Below are positions 12,064-25,255 of a DNA stretch of 55,708 nucleotides, piece after piece. The position numbers and the translations under genes were made by a program. The stretch is taken from assembly GCA_000320545.1 (NCBI GenBank), contig ADNK01000032.1, positions 1 to 55,708 of the forward strand, in the 5' to 3' direction. The notes below the pieces were generated by a model that was given only the letters and a program-made list of their open reading frames with translations, was not told where the DNA came from and did no database searches. Within the stretch, counting starts at the first letter, position 1, and the number at the start of each line of letters is the position of its first letter. Source of the DNA: Bigelowiella natans CCMP2755 (lineage: Eukaryota > Cercozoa > Chlorarachniophyceae).

Positions 12064-14364
12064 AAGGCAATATCGTTGCGTGTGATATTGTACGTATCGT
12101 TGCATGCGTGTTGAAGGCGTAAATGACTCGGTAACACTTTCTTAGTCGATATCCAATGGCATCCGCTTTGCGAATACACTCTGATGCCTGATGAGGTGGA
12201 CAAGTTCATTACTGCAATCAAGCAGAACTATCTGTTTGAAATGTTTATAGGTATAACGCATCATCACCCCTGATTCCAAACCTGCTCAACTAATCAATTT
12301 ATTATTTTGGGTCATCATCATCACTCAATCTGCAGATGGACTGCCAGTGAAGGGCTTTATCGGTGAGATGGATACCGCGCCACAGCGCTTCCAAAATGGC
12401 GAAGTGCGCAATGAAACCTCCTACTATCTCTTCACACACCTGGAGTTTTCTCTGGCCTATAACGGTGACAACGTGATCGCGGTGAACTTGACGACAGACG
12501 CACGGCAAAGACTCAAGTTGCAGGAAGGCAAGCCAGCACAGGTTGAGTTCTCGTACTCGGCCACCTGGAAGCCTACCGATGTGAAGTACATCAACCGAAT
12601 GTCACTATACGCTCAAGCCGCCCTTCACGATCAGTCCGTTGACATCCATTGGTTGTCGATTGTCAATTCCTTCGTCCTGGTCATCCTGCTCACGTCTTTC
12701 TTGGCCATTATCCTCATGCGCATCCTACGAAAAGACTTCGCTCGGTACATGGAAGATCCAGAGGACGCTGGTGATGACGAGGAGGTAGGCTGGAAGCGTA
12801 TTCATGGGGATGTGTTCCGGCCCCCACCCTACTTGATGCTATTCACGGCTATGATTGGCTCCGGAGCGCAGATCCTAACTTTGTCCTCCGGTCTGTTGGT
12901 CTTGGCGCTTGTTGGGATGTTTTATCCGGGAAATCGGGGTGCGTTGTATGTCGCAGCCATTGTTCTCTATGCCCTCACTGCGAGTGTCGCCGGTTACGTT
13001 TCCACGGATCTTTACGTTCAGCTGGGGGGTAAGCGCTGGGCAACAAACGCAGGTAATTTTATCACTGCAGAAATAATGTCTGCGCTTTCGTATTCCTATT
13101 ACTTTGCGTGCATATATGAGATGTGTGGCGAGATCATCACACCCTTCTCCTAACGTTGGCTCCTCCTCCTCCTCCTCCTCCTCCTCCTCCTCCTCCTTCT
13201 CCTCTTGTGTATTGAATGGACTCCATAGTGCTGGCGGCCGGTATCTTCACTTGCCCTTTCTTCTGCGTCTTTTCCGTTGTGAATATGGTGGCAATATACT
13301 ACGGTTCCACTTCGGCTCTGCCACTGAACATGGTGTTCATGATCATTGTACTCTTCGCTGTCGTCACGTTCCCTTTGAGCATATTGGGCTCTATGAGAGC
13401 AAAGAAGCAGGTACTGTGTAGTTTTTAAACCATCCATTCAATCATCGGATGACGATGATGGTGATGATGATGATCATCATCATATTGGAGTGGACTGCAG
13501 AAGTTTATTCTGAAACCTCATGTTTATCGTCCTCCTCCAGCTGTTGATGGTAGTCTTTTTCGTGTTGTTGAACAGGAGAATGAATTCAAGCCGCCGTGCT
13601 TGCCGAATGTGAAGCCACGCGAACTGCCTGAGATCCCATGGTATAGATCAGCGTTGTTCCAGATGCTGATGGCCGGTTTTCTTCCCTTCAGTGCTATCTA
13701 CATAGAGCTGCATTACATCTTCGCAAGGTGGAAAAAATTATCGATCGAAGTGATAGCATGTGCCCAAAATCATCGGTGTGCTTCATAGTAATACCGACTG
13801 GTGCTGTGTTTCGTATATATATGATCCTGGTAGTGTGTGGGGCCATCGCGTCTACACCCTCTTTGGAATCCTTACCCTGGCATTCATAATCCTGCTCATT
13901 GTGACTGGTAAGCGAGTTGTTATTTATATTCATTCGCTGCAAGCAACAACGGCGAGTTGACGCATTTGTTTTATCAATCCAATCAGCGTTCGTAACTGTC
14001 GCGCTGACTTACTTCCAAATCGCCATGGAGGACTATAGATGGTGGTGGAGATCGCTCCTGAGCGGTGGCTCGACTGGGGTCTTCGTATTCCTATACGCAG
14101 CGTTCTACTACAATCACAGATCGGAGATGAACGGCAGCCTCCAATTCATGTTTTTCTTCGGATATATGTTCCTGGTAATTATTTGCCTATACTATACTAT
14201 GCAACCCACCCGTGAGGGGCGCCATCGTTCACCCCAACTGATGGATGCGTACATACAAATTGTGACAGGTGTCGTACGGTTTCTTTCTGATGCTTGGCAC
14301 GGTTGGTTACTGGATGGCAAGTGTGTTCATCAGGCATATTTATGAGACGATAAAAATCGACTAA
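11398..14364 (+). CDS. TM9SF: Transmembrane 9 superfamily (EMP70/nonaspanin) protein, 9 exons
   Basis: Exons 11398-11511, 11625-11796, 12146-12250, 12336-13052, 13229-13410, 13576-13727, 13834-13907, 13987-14174 and 14269-14364 sum to 1800 nt, giving 599 residues, the usual size of the family. It opens with a Leu-rich signal peptide (residues 1 to about 23). The lumenal domain has NNVGPFHNPAETYEFYSLP and ends around the first membrane helix (SIVNSFVLVILLTSFLAIIL). A cytosolic loop with WKRIHGDVFRPP precedes eight further hydrophobic segments, including MEDYRWWWRS. The C-terminus IYETIKID matches the family's KxD/E Golgi-retention signal. Nonaspanins act in Golgi and endosomal membranes in sorting of membrane proteins and in adhesion (family knowledge). 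One intron carries a long (GA)n run and another a (CCT)n run. Confidence 0.96.
12010..12060. repeat. (GA)n microsatellite
   Basis: GA run inside the second intron of the TM9SF gene. A (CCT)n run at 13161-13194 lies in the intron ending at 13228. Confidence 0.95.
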
Positions 14365-15087
14365 ATACGTATCACTTATCAACTCGTGGAATGAGCAACA
14401 CCATTGCACGTGCAAAGGCCGACATAGTTCAACGGAATAGGCTCCAAAAAACTGATTGTCCTTGATACAAGCATCACCTAATATGTGTCATTGCGGCGTT
14501 TGCTGCATGTCTATCTACTACCAACTGTATCTACTTCTCATGTGACTCCTTGTATGCCTGCCTGCAAGCCTGGGCGCATCATTTGGCATTGCTCTGCTGT
14601 CGAGATTCGGCACTAGTCACCATCACGCTCGCGTGTGGCATGTATAATGTTCCCAGACCGTCATCTTCCTTATTACTGTGTACCGGACGAAAGAATTGTG
14701 CAAACAAAGTAGCGAGGTAGAAGCCAATGCTAAGGGACCGCTATGTATATGCATGCTAGCTAGCTATATGTACGTCGCATTCATTACCACTGCAATACGC
14801 GCCATAAGTGTACACATTTAACGTACGATACATCTTCTAGCTTGCCTTCTTGCTCTTCACCCAAAAATGTTCTGTCTGCGGCACAGCACATTGCTAGATT
14901 GCATTGTAATAAGACATACTTGTTCCGACTGTTGGTTGCTGTGCAGTGCTTCCCTACGCGTCGCTGCGCTTTGAAAACATGCTTTTATTAATCCCTATAT
15001 ATACCTACTTCGTGCGAAGGGTGGTATCATATATAATAATAAGTTGGGGACTTTTATTTTGTGAGCATATCCCCACTACGTATCCCA
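14365..15087. other. Spacer between convergent gene ends
   Basis: 3' flanks of the TM9SF and MFSD-like genes. No exon, RNA gene or named repeat recognised; a few CTAG-type words occur near 14755-14770. Confidence 0.45.
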
Positions 15088-15797
15088 TTATCTTTCAGAT
15101 TCACTCGTCCTCGTAACGTAATCGCTTTCGAATGGAGGTACTGTATGTCCTGCCGTTGCCAGCAACCTACTTTGATCTACTCCAGATGCTAGGGGCTCAT
15201 TATCTTGCTCCCCCGGCTCCTCAGGATGTCGCGAGTCCTTCATCGAAATCTTTCACATACGTCAGTTGTCGCAACACATAGTAAACGAACACCAAGAAAG
15301 AAATTAGTGAATTCCAGAATGGCAGCGACAAGAAAGAAGACTCACGCTAAGGAAGCCATTTATAACATGGTTGTAGGAGACGCTAAGATCCCGAAGAGGG
15401 ATATCAACGAAGAAGCAACCCTAAATCATTGAATGGATGGAAGAAATTCAATCAATAGACAAGCGCATTGTTTTATGTTAGTCTCGACCATGCAGCACGA
15501 GAAGATCTTCTTGGTGACGAGGCAGACCACCCGAATGCAAAATACGGCAAAGATGCACATGGCCGCGTGCCTATACATCCACTTTGCCCCGTACTTTTGC
15601 ATGAAATAGCCGCCTACCACAGCACCCACGCCAACGCCGAAGCTGTAGTACGCAACGCGGAATATTGTCTGAGTAATAATACAACAAAATCAGGAGTGAG
15701 AATTGAACAGTAGTATGGGTGTGGAAGTGGGAGGTGGCTGTTGTCCTACACCATAAAGAAGTTAACGCACATATCAGACGAAGACAAATTAGCGACG

Positions 15798-15834
<37 letters not shown>

Positions 15835-16469
15835 CGTAAAGAACACACCATATTAATGTATTAAAAGTTGTATGCATGTACGTCGGATGAAGCACACTAT
15901 CTAGTCGCTCTTATCGCCAACTACCTGCACAGTCGCTCCCCATCCTTCTGGAGAGAGTTGACGTGCATACCTGGTAGCAAGATCTCGATGAGGTACTACC
16001 TCGATAGCATGCGTCCATGCACATTCACCAGATCTCATCACGTAGAAACATGTACACAGTCTCGTGGCTTATCCCCTCTGTTACTTGCATGGATGTTAAT
16101 TCCGAGCGTTTGCACCGGTCCATCAAATAATAAAGCGCAACCGCTTTTTGCAGTTTATCAGCATGCACACCAACATATTGTTTACTACTCGACAGATGAC
16201 GTCCATAATAGAGCGAAGGTCACCCCGTGAAGCAATTCCAGATATAGCACGTTGCTGGTGGTAGGAGGAAAATTAGGTTTAGTGTCCATGTCTTTTTCGT
16301 CGTCGGCATCGTCGGCATCATCGACTGATTCGCTCTAGATTTATTTCCCTTCAAAATGCAGATTTTCTCTCTCCTCCATCCTCAAAAAGGTTTGAAAACA
16401 ACGATTACAAGCAACCAGCAGAGAAGATTGAGCCTCAGCGGAGATGCAAAGAAATAACTACACACGATC

Positions 16470-16512
<43 letters not shown>

Positions 16513-16764
16513 TGTGTGTGTGTGTGTGTGTGTGTGCTTTTTTGTTTGTTTGTTTGTGCGGAGAAAAGACGGAACTGCACGGTCGATGGCGTCAGCATTG
16601 CATATCTGCGGTAGATAGGTAGGAGCAGCAATTTCAACGCAACTCTGTAAGTTTTGAATGATTCATCGATGCGAACAGCATTCAAATGGTTCGTCGTACC
16701 CCCATGTGCGGGTGAAGTAGCACAACTGTGCTATTGCCAGGCACGAATCCCTTTATATAGTTTA

Positions 16765-16804
<40 letters not shown>

Positions 16805-17253
16805 GTGTGTGTGTGTGTGTATCATTCAGTCTTGCAGGAACGTGAGAGATGTGGAACGAGAGAGTATATAGCCGTAGCTGAAGATTAAAAAAACTATGAT
16901 ATTATAAAAGGGGGTGGGGATCGCCTTTCGTAACGAAAGGCTCGGTTCTTTTACCGGCCGAAAAACCCAATGATTTCACGATAATACCTTGTTTGTCCCA
17001 AAAAACATATCGTTAGAATCAGAAGAGGCGTGTATGCGTGTATGCGTGTGTGTCTATTTGGACTGTATACACGGCAGACGTACCAAAAGATTGGGAGCTC
17101 AATTATGACGTTCATCGCCACACACTGCCCTACGACAATAGATATGATGGGGGGTGTCACGAGCAGTAAGGCACTGCTACTGAGTGCTAAAAATTAAGGA
17201 TGATGTGTACTTATTCTCGAGGACCACGATAAGTTGACCACGTATATAGGAGG

Positions 17254-17294
<41 letters not shown>

Positions 17295-17456
17295 GCATGC
17301 GTGCGTGCCGTAGGAATATTTGAAGTATAAATATAGCCGCGGTTGAGCTCACCACAGAGCGCTGCCGAAGCTCCAAGCTCATTTTGCAAGTAAATAAAGA
17401 GAAGCCGCTCGACGCAACCAATTGCCATACCTTTACAACACACACCCACACCCACA

Positions 17457-17510
<54 letters not shown>

Positions 17511-17741
17511 ACATAAGGAACACCATAGATTAAACAGAGAAGAAAGAACGAGAGATGTAACGAGAGGGTCATTATTTCATTCGTTAGACAACGTGTCCTT
17601 CTTTTTATGACGAAGAAGAACATCGTACCGAAGATGATGAGCTCGATGAGGAATATGAATACTGCCCACCGCACCAAAGACCCTAGAGGGGGGGGGAGGA
17701 GAGATCATAGCGCGTACAAAAAAAAAAGCAACAAAGGGTAC

Positions 17742-17781
<40 letters not shown>

Positions 17782-18911
17782 ACATATTTTTTTACTATAA
17801 ATATATACATATATTTGTGTGTGTTTGGTAGAGCTTCTCCCTCCCTCAATGTCTATTTTCACTGTCAATCGAGCTTTCTGTCTACGATCCTAACCATACC
17901 ACCAACCCACCCCCCTTTTCTACGAATGTACCTCTAAGATCCGCATATCTTGGCGACCTTCCAGAATTAGACTATTGGCGCAAGATAGCATTATCATCAC
18001 CATCATTATCAGTCTCGTGTTAAATCGTCGTCATCGTTGGGACTTCTTCGAAGAAGCACCATTATGCTACGTCATTCACCCATTTACTCACCCCACAATC
18101 ACAACCATTGTATCTAAAGGGATTTTGAGTAATCAGCACACATGATGAGAGTGAAAATTACCATTACAGCCTCTGCCGACGTTTGCGCAGGGATCTTATG
18201 CCTTCAAAGGGAATGTGGATGTGACAGAAAACATTCAATAAATGACATCGTACGTAATGCGAACATGGAGGAGAAACCAAATCGATTCAATGTTGTTGTT
18301 GTTGATGATGATGATCATGATGATGAGGCGATGGACAAAGAGGAAAGACAGGATCGCACAATTTCGAGAGGAGTGAGTGAAGGAGAAAGAAAGAGACGGG
18401 GGGGGGGGGGGGGGAATCAAAAAATGGGAGGATGACAGGAATAAGTCGTAATGAACATTCAATTACCAAACGACAATTATTTGGATGAACGAAAATACTC
18501 CATAAATGACAAAGTTCCAAGAGAACCTGAATCGACCAGAAACACAGGAAGAAGATCAGAAATGATGATGATGATGATGATGCTCCTGCTGCTGCGTTGT
18601 CTTACACATTTCCGAGAACGAATGAATTCGCCCAAAGGCAGCATAATCATCAAGCTACGGCAGCTAATACTCACCCAAATTTATCGTTGACATAGCCCAT
18701 CGCCATGGAACCTTGCCAATACAAATAACGAACAAGATCAACGCACATGTATTGTTATCAGAGCAATGGTAACATAGCAATGGAAAACATAATCCAGCAG
18801 CCATAAATAGCACTGCTATTCACCTAATCCCCAGGAGACTGAGAGCCATAAGCGCATTCGAGACCACACCTGCTTTCCTCTCTGGGAGCACGATGCGATT
18901 GACAAATACGT

Positions 18912-18945
<34 letters not shown>

Positions 18946-19376
18946 ATGTATTGGGACACATCACAATGTTTACAGAATCTTCATTTCTAAATCTTGACGA
19001 TGACCGAACATCTTCATTGTACCTCGTCGCATCATGCAACTATCAACACCAAAATACAGATTACATGCTTATTCTCTCGCCCGCTTCTCTTCATTCGACA
19101 CCAAAAATCGTATTGTTCTATGTTATATTCTGATGAATTTAGAATTCGGTTACCTCCTTTCCCACCTCCTCGGCTACGTCTAATGCATAAGCATCGAAAA
19201 CGCTCTAACAATATATATGGCCCCAAACAAAAATTTTAAATTGTGTAATTAAATCGAAATGATTATGATTGCGTTTCATTTATATGCGCCAATTACATAA
19301 GCGTCCTTCTCATCTACAGTAGTGATGGTATGTGCACGATGTTCCCATTATTTTCCCAATACGATTACGACTTTCA

Positions 19377-19422
<46 letters not shown>

Positions 19423-19560
19423 TTTCTCTCTTTCTCCAAATCATCCACACTTCCACACTTTCAAATCTAATATATAAAATCTGATTACGTACATCGCATA
19501 CAAAAGCATTCATCAACAGAGAAATTGCCAGAATATTCACAAATCCAGACGCAACCTATA

Positions 19561-19598
<38 letters not shown>

Positions 19599-19694
19599 TT
19601 ATATATACATATTTTTATAGTTGCCCTCTTCTTTCTGATTTGCTTCCTATCTTCTCTCCCCCTCTCTATCTGTTTGTGTCTATGTGTGTGTGTG

Positions 19695-19735
<41 letters not shown>

Positions 19736-19746
19736 AGAGAGAGAGA

Positions 19747-19793
<47 letters not shown>

Positions 19794-20636
19794 GGAGGGA
19801 GAGGAGGTATGTTGTGCTCTTAATGGTCGTAAATAACCGGTGTTCCGAGTAAGCAAAGCAGGACTGTACTAATTATTTGAGTCGCCATCCAGACTCTCTT
19901 CTTCTTGTGCATGATGTCAGCTATAACTCCCCACAACGGCTGACAGATCGCCTTAACTAGAGGCATTAGCCCTTCGATGATTCCTGGAAGAAGTTTTAAT
20001 TAAGGGGAGCAACCTCATTACTATTTATGCGACAGTGAAAAATGTTATTGTCCATGGCCTCCTTATTTTCGTCGTCGTTGTTATTTCTCACCAATCTGCA
20101 GAGGACCGAGCCCTTTCCAATTATAATAAATGGCGGCGAACCGACCCCAAGTGGAGGCGCTAAGATAAGAATGCAGCAAGAACCGATGTTTTCTTCAACT
20201 ATGGTGCTCAATATTCGAAAACCCCAGCAAGTTACCTGACACCTATCAGGAAATAGAAGGCACTGCAGAATAGCACTCGGAGACCCCATTCCTGTCAGCA
20301 CCACACACCTCCGTTGTCATGTCATGAAAGCTCCTCTCGCGGAAGAAGAGCCAAGTGAATCTCGTGATACTACCTGCAAATCTACAGGAGAGCGGTCTTT
20401 TGAATCCGGGGCTGCAAGCCCTGCCATGGTCAGCGATGTATCATCTTTGCTCAAAGACTTGAAATCCTGCTGACACGCACCCATCCGAGAAACTCATCAA
20501 ACCACGCATGCGAGTACAGATCCCCATTAATTTTTGTTGCCCTTACATCATATGTCGCCTCTGTTCGTTGTCCATCAGGTTGATCGCGACCGTCGGACAA
20601 GAGTGGTGCTCGTGGGGCGCATGTATCCTCCGACAT
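15088..20636 (-). CDS. Major facilitator transporter, MFSD6 / MFS_1-like type (at least 12 exons)
   Basis: The start is the ATG at 20636. The first exons are firm: 20636-20547, 20457-20374, 20291-20236, 20159-20092, 19983-19838, 18869-18824 and 18711-18675. They encode a 58-residue hydrophilic N-terminus, then WGLRVLFCSAFYFLIG, GRFAAIYYNWKGLGPLQIG, PLVKAICQPLWGVIAD, and RLWLSVSWGLGSMAMGYV. These match the GLxxxQIG, QPLWGxxAD and WGLGS signatures of the MFS_1-like family. Later exons lie near 17660-17590 (WAVFIFLIELIIFGTMFFFV), 17425-17350 (GMAIGCVERLLFIYLQ), 17160-17060 (PIISIVVGQCVAMNVIIELP), 16040-15960 and 15660-15480 (GVGAVVGGYFMQKYGAKWM). A hydrophilic tail ends at the stop at 15088. Several middle boundaries are unsettled. 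Family members are multi-pass solute carriers of mostly unknown substrate. Introns are very long compared with neighbours and full of microsatellites. Confidence 0.85.
16471..16536. repeat. Compound (TA)n-(TG)n microsatellite
   Basis: TA run 16471-16508 followed by TG run 16511-16536 in an intron of the transporter gene. Similar runs lie at 15796-15834 (TA), 16770-16820 (TA then TG) and 17746-17778 (TA). Confidence 0.95.
17442..17507. repeat. Compound (CA)n-(GA)n microsatellite
   Basis: CA run 17442-17473 passes directly into a GA run 17474-17507, in an intron of the transporter gene. Another CA run lies at 17257-17292. Confidence 0.95.
18398..18414. repeat. Poly-G tract, 17 bases
   Basis: An uninterrupted run of G in an intron of the transporter gene. 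A second run of 19 G lies at 32292-32310 in the SART1 gene. Confidence 0.9.
19567..19798. repeat. Cluster of (TA)n, (TG)n and (GA)n runs
   Basis: TA run 19567-19597, TG run 19682-19731 and GA run 19735-19798 occur together in the intron between exons ending at 19838 and starting at 18869 of the transporter gene. A TC run is at 19381-19417. Confidence 0.95.
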
Positions 20637-21906
20637 GCAAAAACTGATCGCTAGAGCGATGCCCCCCCCACCACTCACAATTCGGAAAACATAATAATGA
20701 TTCAGAATACGAGGATTTTAATGGAAAGACAACGAAAATCCAAAAAAAACACCAGGAATCGCCGCTTTTCTTCTGATCCTCCTCAATGTTCCTTCTGTTC
20801 CGATGGGTGACGTGACGAACATGATATTATCTATGAGTACTTACCTCTTCTGATGCGACCCTTTCCATTGCACCTTGGAAACACTTCATTTTATGCATTC
20901 TTTCATTCATGCATTCATGGCATTATCGCCTTTTACTCTCCTTTCGACACCGACACACTCGGAAAGGTTTTCCCTGAGAAACGGGGGGGCGTATTCTCGG
21001 GAGTCATGGTAACCTGCTGCTCGATTTATGGCTTGGATGGTACAGTATGTCCTTCTCTACGACTAATATGATATCTTTCACCTAAGTGTTGCGAAAAAAA
21101 TGCATTATGGAGCTTGAATCATCACCGAAACGACCGTTCCGATATGATTGGGAAACTTGCTAGCATACTAGCATATAGCGTTGAAGTATGACTAGACTGG
21201 GTCCCTTATGATCCTGGAACGCGATGGATTAAAACATGCTTTTTTAGAAATCGAAATAATAACGGGGGAATCAAATAGGCTACCACGCACTCTTCCATAT
21301 AAGGTAGCTTTCTTATGCTCTACTAGATCTCAATCAATTGTAGTCCAAAGTCGCTCCGCATCCCATGCTAGCTAGCTAGCATGCGACACCTTGTTGGGAC
21401 ATTGAATTTCACGTGTGCGAATACATAGCAACCCCTGCGCTATATCCAGCAATATGATGCGAGCTGCTGGTGTCATTCGTCTGACGTTAGCATAGGCTGA
21501 CCTATCGGCGTATGTGCGCTGCATATATGTCTCGCTAGCTCGCTCTGATCTGCCTCGATGCGTGCGAATACATAAATAAACATTAAAAGGATGCGACATA
21601 CCTAGATTCAATACAAATGAGAATCAGCTCCTGGGTATTGTTGTTGCGTTGCAATCAAATATCTTCGCTCTAAGATGGCTGAGATGAATGCATGGCGTAT
21701 TTTCTACGGATTTTCTGGACAGTATCATTCATGATCTCCCTATGGCATCAGGTATCCATTTATGGTATTTTTGATAATCATCCCTCCTATTCCTCTGTTC
21801 CTGTGCTTAAAAAGGCGCAGATCTAAATTGAAGCATGAAGCCCGTATTATCTCGTTCTAAGAAAGTATGCTTATTGGCTACTTTCTGTTTCATAAGCTCA
21901 TACCTA

Positions 21907-21945
<39 letters not shown>

Positions 21946-22053
21946 GTAAAATATATATTCATACATATGTTTGTGTGTGTGTGTGTGTGTATAAAATGAA
22001 AAATATTATTATCATAATTTTACGAACAAATATAGTATATCATTGATTCATCT
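20637..22053. other. Spacer without a recognised gene
   Basis: This includes the promoter side of the MFS transporter gene. Only short open frames without family motifs are seen. A compound (TA)n-(TG)n microsatellite lies at about 21908-21990 and CTAG-rich words near 21368-21380. Confidence 0.45.
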
Positions 22054-23140
22054 TTATTTAGCTCTCAAGCCGCACTTGTCTGGGAGTATGATCTCGTCAC
22101 CAATGTGAAGTAGTTCCATCTCAAACTCCTAAGCAAGACATCGCGCATTTAGGACAGAACATTACTGTAGAACGAACCATCTGATAGATGGATATAAGTA
22201 TTTACAAGGTCACAATTTGGTGGGATTCCCCATTTTGGATTTCCCTTCAGGCCATAGGCATAAGTTCCAGTGACCACGATTCTGAAGAGAACCATTGTAA
22301 GATGCCGTATTGTACAAACGTGATATCATAGTGGGCGAAAACTTACTTCGCAGTTTCCCCGAGTCGCATTGCTTGCACACCCGCGTCCCATCCTTTTATT
22401 ACCTTCCCAGTACCCACCTGAAACATCCTAGTTACATCTCCAATGTAGTTATCAAAAAGGTTTCGTACCCTGAACTTGTAAGGCTTCACTTTGTGCCCCT
22501 CGCCCTTTTTCTCTCGTGTATTCCAAAATTTCTTCCTCGATTTCTATAGGACGTCGATAATCATCATCATTCCGATTTAGTTTTAGTAATTTCTGAACAT
22601 GTAACCATACCATCATGGTTCCAACACAATGCAACGCGACTTCCTGACCCTTTTCCGGCTTACGTCCTGTACCTGTATGTTAATTATAAGTTGATAAGGA
22701 CTAGATTGTCGATATTACACAGCAGACATCACCAAATTTTAAGATGGTCTTCTCGCAGACACCATTGCCATCCTGTGCGATTAGACGTGGGACTCCAATC
22801 TTGTCGTTTTTGAAGTCTGAGTTATGATTGTAATGTAAAGAACGTGATGAAGAATTGAAACAATGCAAATTACCTTCAGCATTCCAATGTTGCTCCTTAT
22901 GCTCAGGTTTTTCCTTTTTCCTATCCTTCTTTTTCTATTTTTTGTGGTAATTTTCATGAGTCACACGTCTGGAGAATAGGAGATAGTATGACCTTCTTCT
23001 TTTTCTTTTTCCTGTCTTTTTTCTTGTCCTTTTTCTTTTTCTGGTAGATAAGAAATTTCAGATTGAAAGATAATAGAGCTGAGTCCTTACAATCATAACC
23101 TTCTTATCCTTCTTTTCCTTTTTCTTCTGCAAAGATAAAG

Positions 23141-23193
<53 letters not shown>

Positions 23194-23519
23194 ATATAAT
23201 GCTGGAAAAGTGAAACACACCACGTACCTTATGCTTCTTTACTCTCTCTTCGCTAGAGTCTGAGTCAGAGCCACTGGAATCATCGGTGTCATCTTCTTCT
23301 TCCCTTTTAAAGTGATTTGTATATGTGTTGTGATTGGACTTGGTTTCAATATTTACAAAACCTCTTTCTTTTTTTAGCTGGCATCGTTCAGCGCAATCCT
23401 AATGAAACCAAATTCATGTAGTAAGCGCCTCTCTTGTCCTTTTTACATCGCCAGTGCTCTATACTCACACGACCGCCAACTTTAAATACAGTTGAGAATT
23501 CCCAAATTCCCAAAGGCAT
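22054..23519 (-). CDS. FKBP-type peptidyl-prolyl isomerase with Lys-rich middle
   Basis: ATG at 23519; firm exons are 23519-23469, 23398-23228, 23126-23091 and 23040-22993, with later exons near 22935-22875, 22820-22735, 22675-22600, 22525-22470, 22420-22345, 22285-22210 and 22125-22054. The N-terminal part starts MPLGIWEFSTVFKVGG and passes into an acidic Ser/Asp stretch, then a run of Lys/Asp. The C-terminal part is a clear FKBP domain: GTGRKPEKGQEVALHCVGT, VGTGKVIKGWDAGVQAMRLG, TYAYGLKGNPKWGIPPNCDL and FEMELLHI. FKBPs catalyse cis-trans isomerisation of Xaa-Pro bonds. The acidic then basic arrangement ahead of the FKBP domain resembles nuclear FKBPs that act on chromatin, but that role is inference. 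The final strand is followed by a short tail rather than a second domain. Confidence 0.87.
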
Positions 23520-24533
23520 CTTAAAATATTTTACTTTCAAAAATTCTCATACCAGCAACCTGTGGAACTCATTACACATAACCGTACCTGCAGGAGATGA
23601 AAGGAGAAAAGGAGGGAGACCGCTCTGTGAGCTATGATTCATTTTACATCTACGACGTGATTTTCAGGTTGTCGCACATATAAGTTATAAACAGGGATTT
23701 GTCTTATACTTTGTCGCACAACTCTATTCGGCGCGAGCCGTCTTCATTTCCCTCTCCCATCAATAGTTCTAGTGTTTTTTTTTACGGCATTCCATGGTGT
23801 ATAAATAGCTCCACAAAAAAACTCTGCTATGAGCAGGATGTATATGAGGTAAAAGTCTATTGAGAATATTTAGAAGTTTTAGTGATTAAAAAATAGCCTA
23901 ATCACATCGCCTTCCTTATGCATGATTTAGGGCGTTACTTGCATAGACGAGATGGAACAGCGTTTATTTATTTGAGAATTGAGTGATCAATATGTCGTCG
24001 CAGCAAAGAATTGGGATCTGTTTTCCAAGAACTTCATCCAAGTAACTGGCCAATTCGATAGGGGTCAACCATCATATCAGCAGTCATTGGTTTCTTGCTC
24101 CAACCACGCTCTAAACCCCTCGTTGCATCGAGACACCCGTCAATACTTCTGGGAAGGTAGGGCATCGGTCACAAATTGAATCCCATTCGTGGGAACGAAT
24201 TATCAAGGGGGAATAACCAGATATGCAGGGTTAAAATTCGGTATTTCTGGATGGCTTACTTCTTGCATTCGCAACTATGCAGATACGATACACTTTGGAA
24301 GTGATGGGAACTTCACGCTTGTGAGACACACCAGGCATCATTCACTGGCTGGAAATTCCGGGTTTGGTCTCAACAACCTTGTACTTAATTCCTGCGGAAG
24401 TAGAAACATGTACTTGCGACAACTAATCGTAATTACGAGAGCTAATCGTATTGTTGATAATTATCATCTGTAGGCGGGACAAGAAGCTGGGAGCCAGCCT
24501 GTTGTGATCCTAGTTGGCTAGACTTTATCCACC
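23520..24533. other. Divergent spacer between FKBP and potassium-channel genes
   Basis: This should hold both promoters. Short open frames exist on the plus strand between 23979 and 24473, but they lack splice context and family motifs. No named element recognised. Confidence 0.4.
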
Positions 24534-25156
24534 ATGACCAAAAATCGCTCCCGGTCAAACAAGTCCATTTCGACGAATAACTCAGTCTCTTTGAGTTCAC
24601 ACATTGGCAGCACTGCTACAGAGATGATGTTTGTGAACGGTCGTCAGCTACCACCTGGCCATTTGGTGTTATCGCACAATGGAACGTTCTATCAAACTTG
24701 GTGGTACATAGTGGCGTTGTCGGCCGTTACAACAGGAATATTCACACCTCTGGCCCTCGCTTTCTATCCGCACATCCGTTATGCGGAGATACCGCTTGAT
24801 TGTGTGTTCTACGTGGATATTATTCTTACTTTCTTCGTCAGCATACAGCTTCACGGTAAAAAAACATCCCTCAACTTAGCTTTAAGTTTTCTTTGCATTC
24901 ATCAGGCGCGTTTTAGGGAGTCATGCTTGTTTTCCCTAAGAAATCGAAAGCTAAATACCCCGTTATTTTTTATCAGGCTGGACCATAACCAACAACAATG
25001 CAATAGCACTGGAATATCTGTCGTTTTGGTTTTGGTTTGATCTTCTGGCTGTGATACCCTTTGAATTTATGGTTCCAGAAGATTCACACGCCTCATTTCT
25101 CCGCTTGTTCCGTCTGATTCGGTAGCTAATGTCTATGAACATATGATCGAGCCACC

Positions 25157-25210
<54 letters not shown>

Positions 25211-25213
25211 CAG

Positions 25214-25255
<42 letters not shown>

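Noticed and set aside
16923-16941. Perfect 9-bp hairpin GCCTTTCGT-A-ACGAAAGGC
   Set aside because: A neat stem, but isolated, with no T-run or repeat elsewhere in the window; could be chance in a long intron-rich region.
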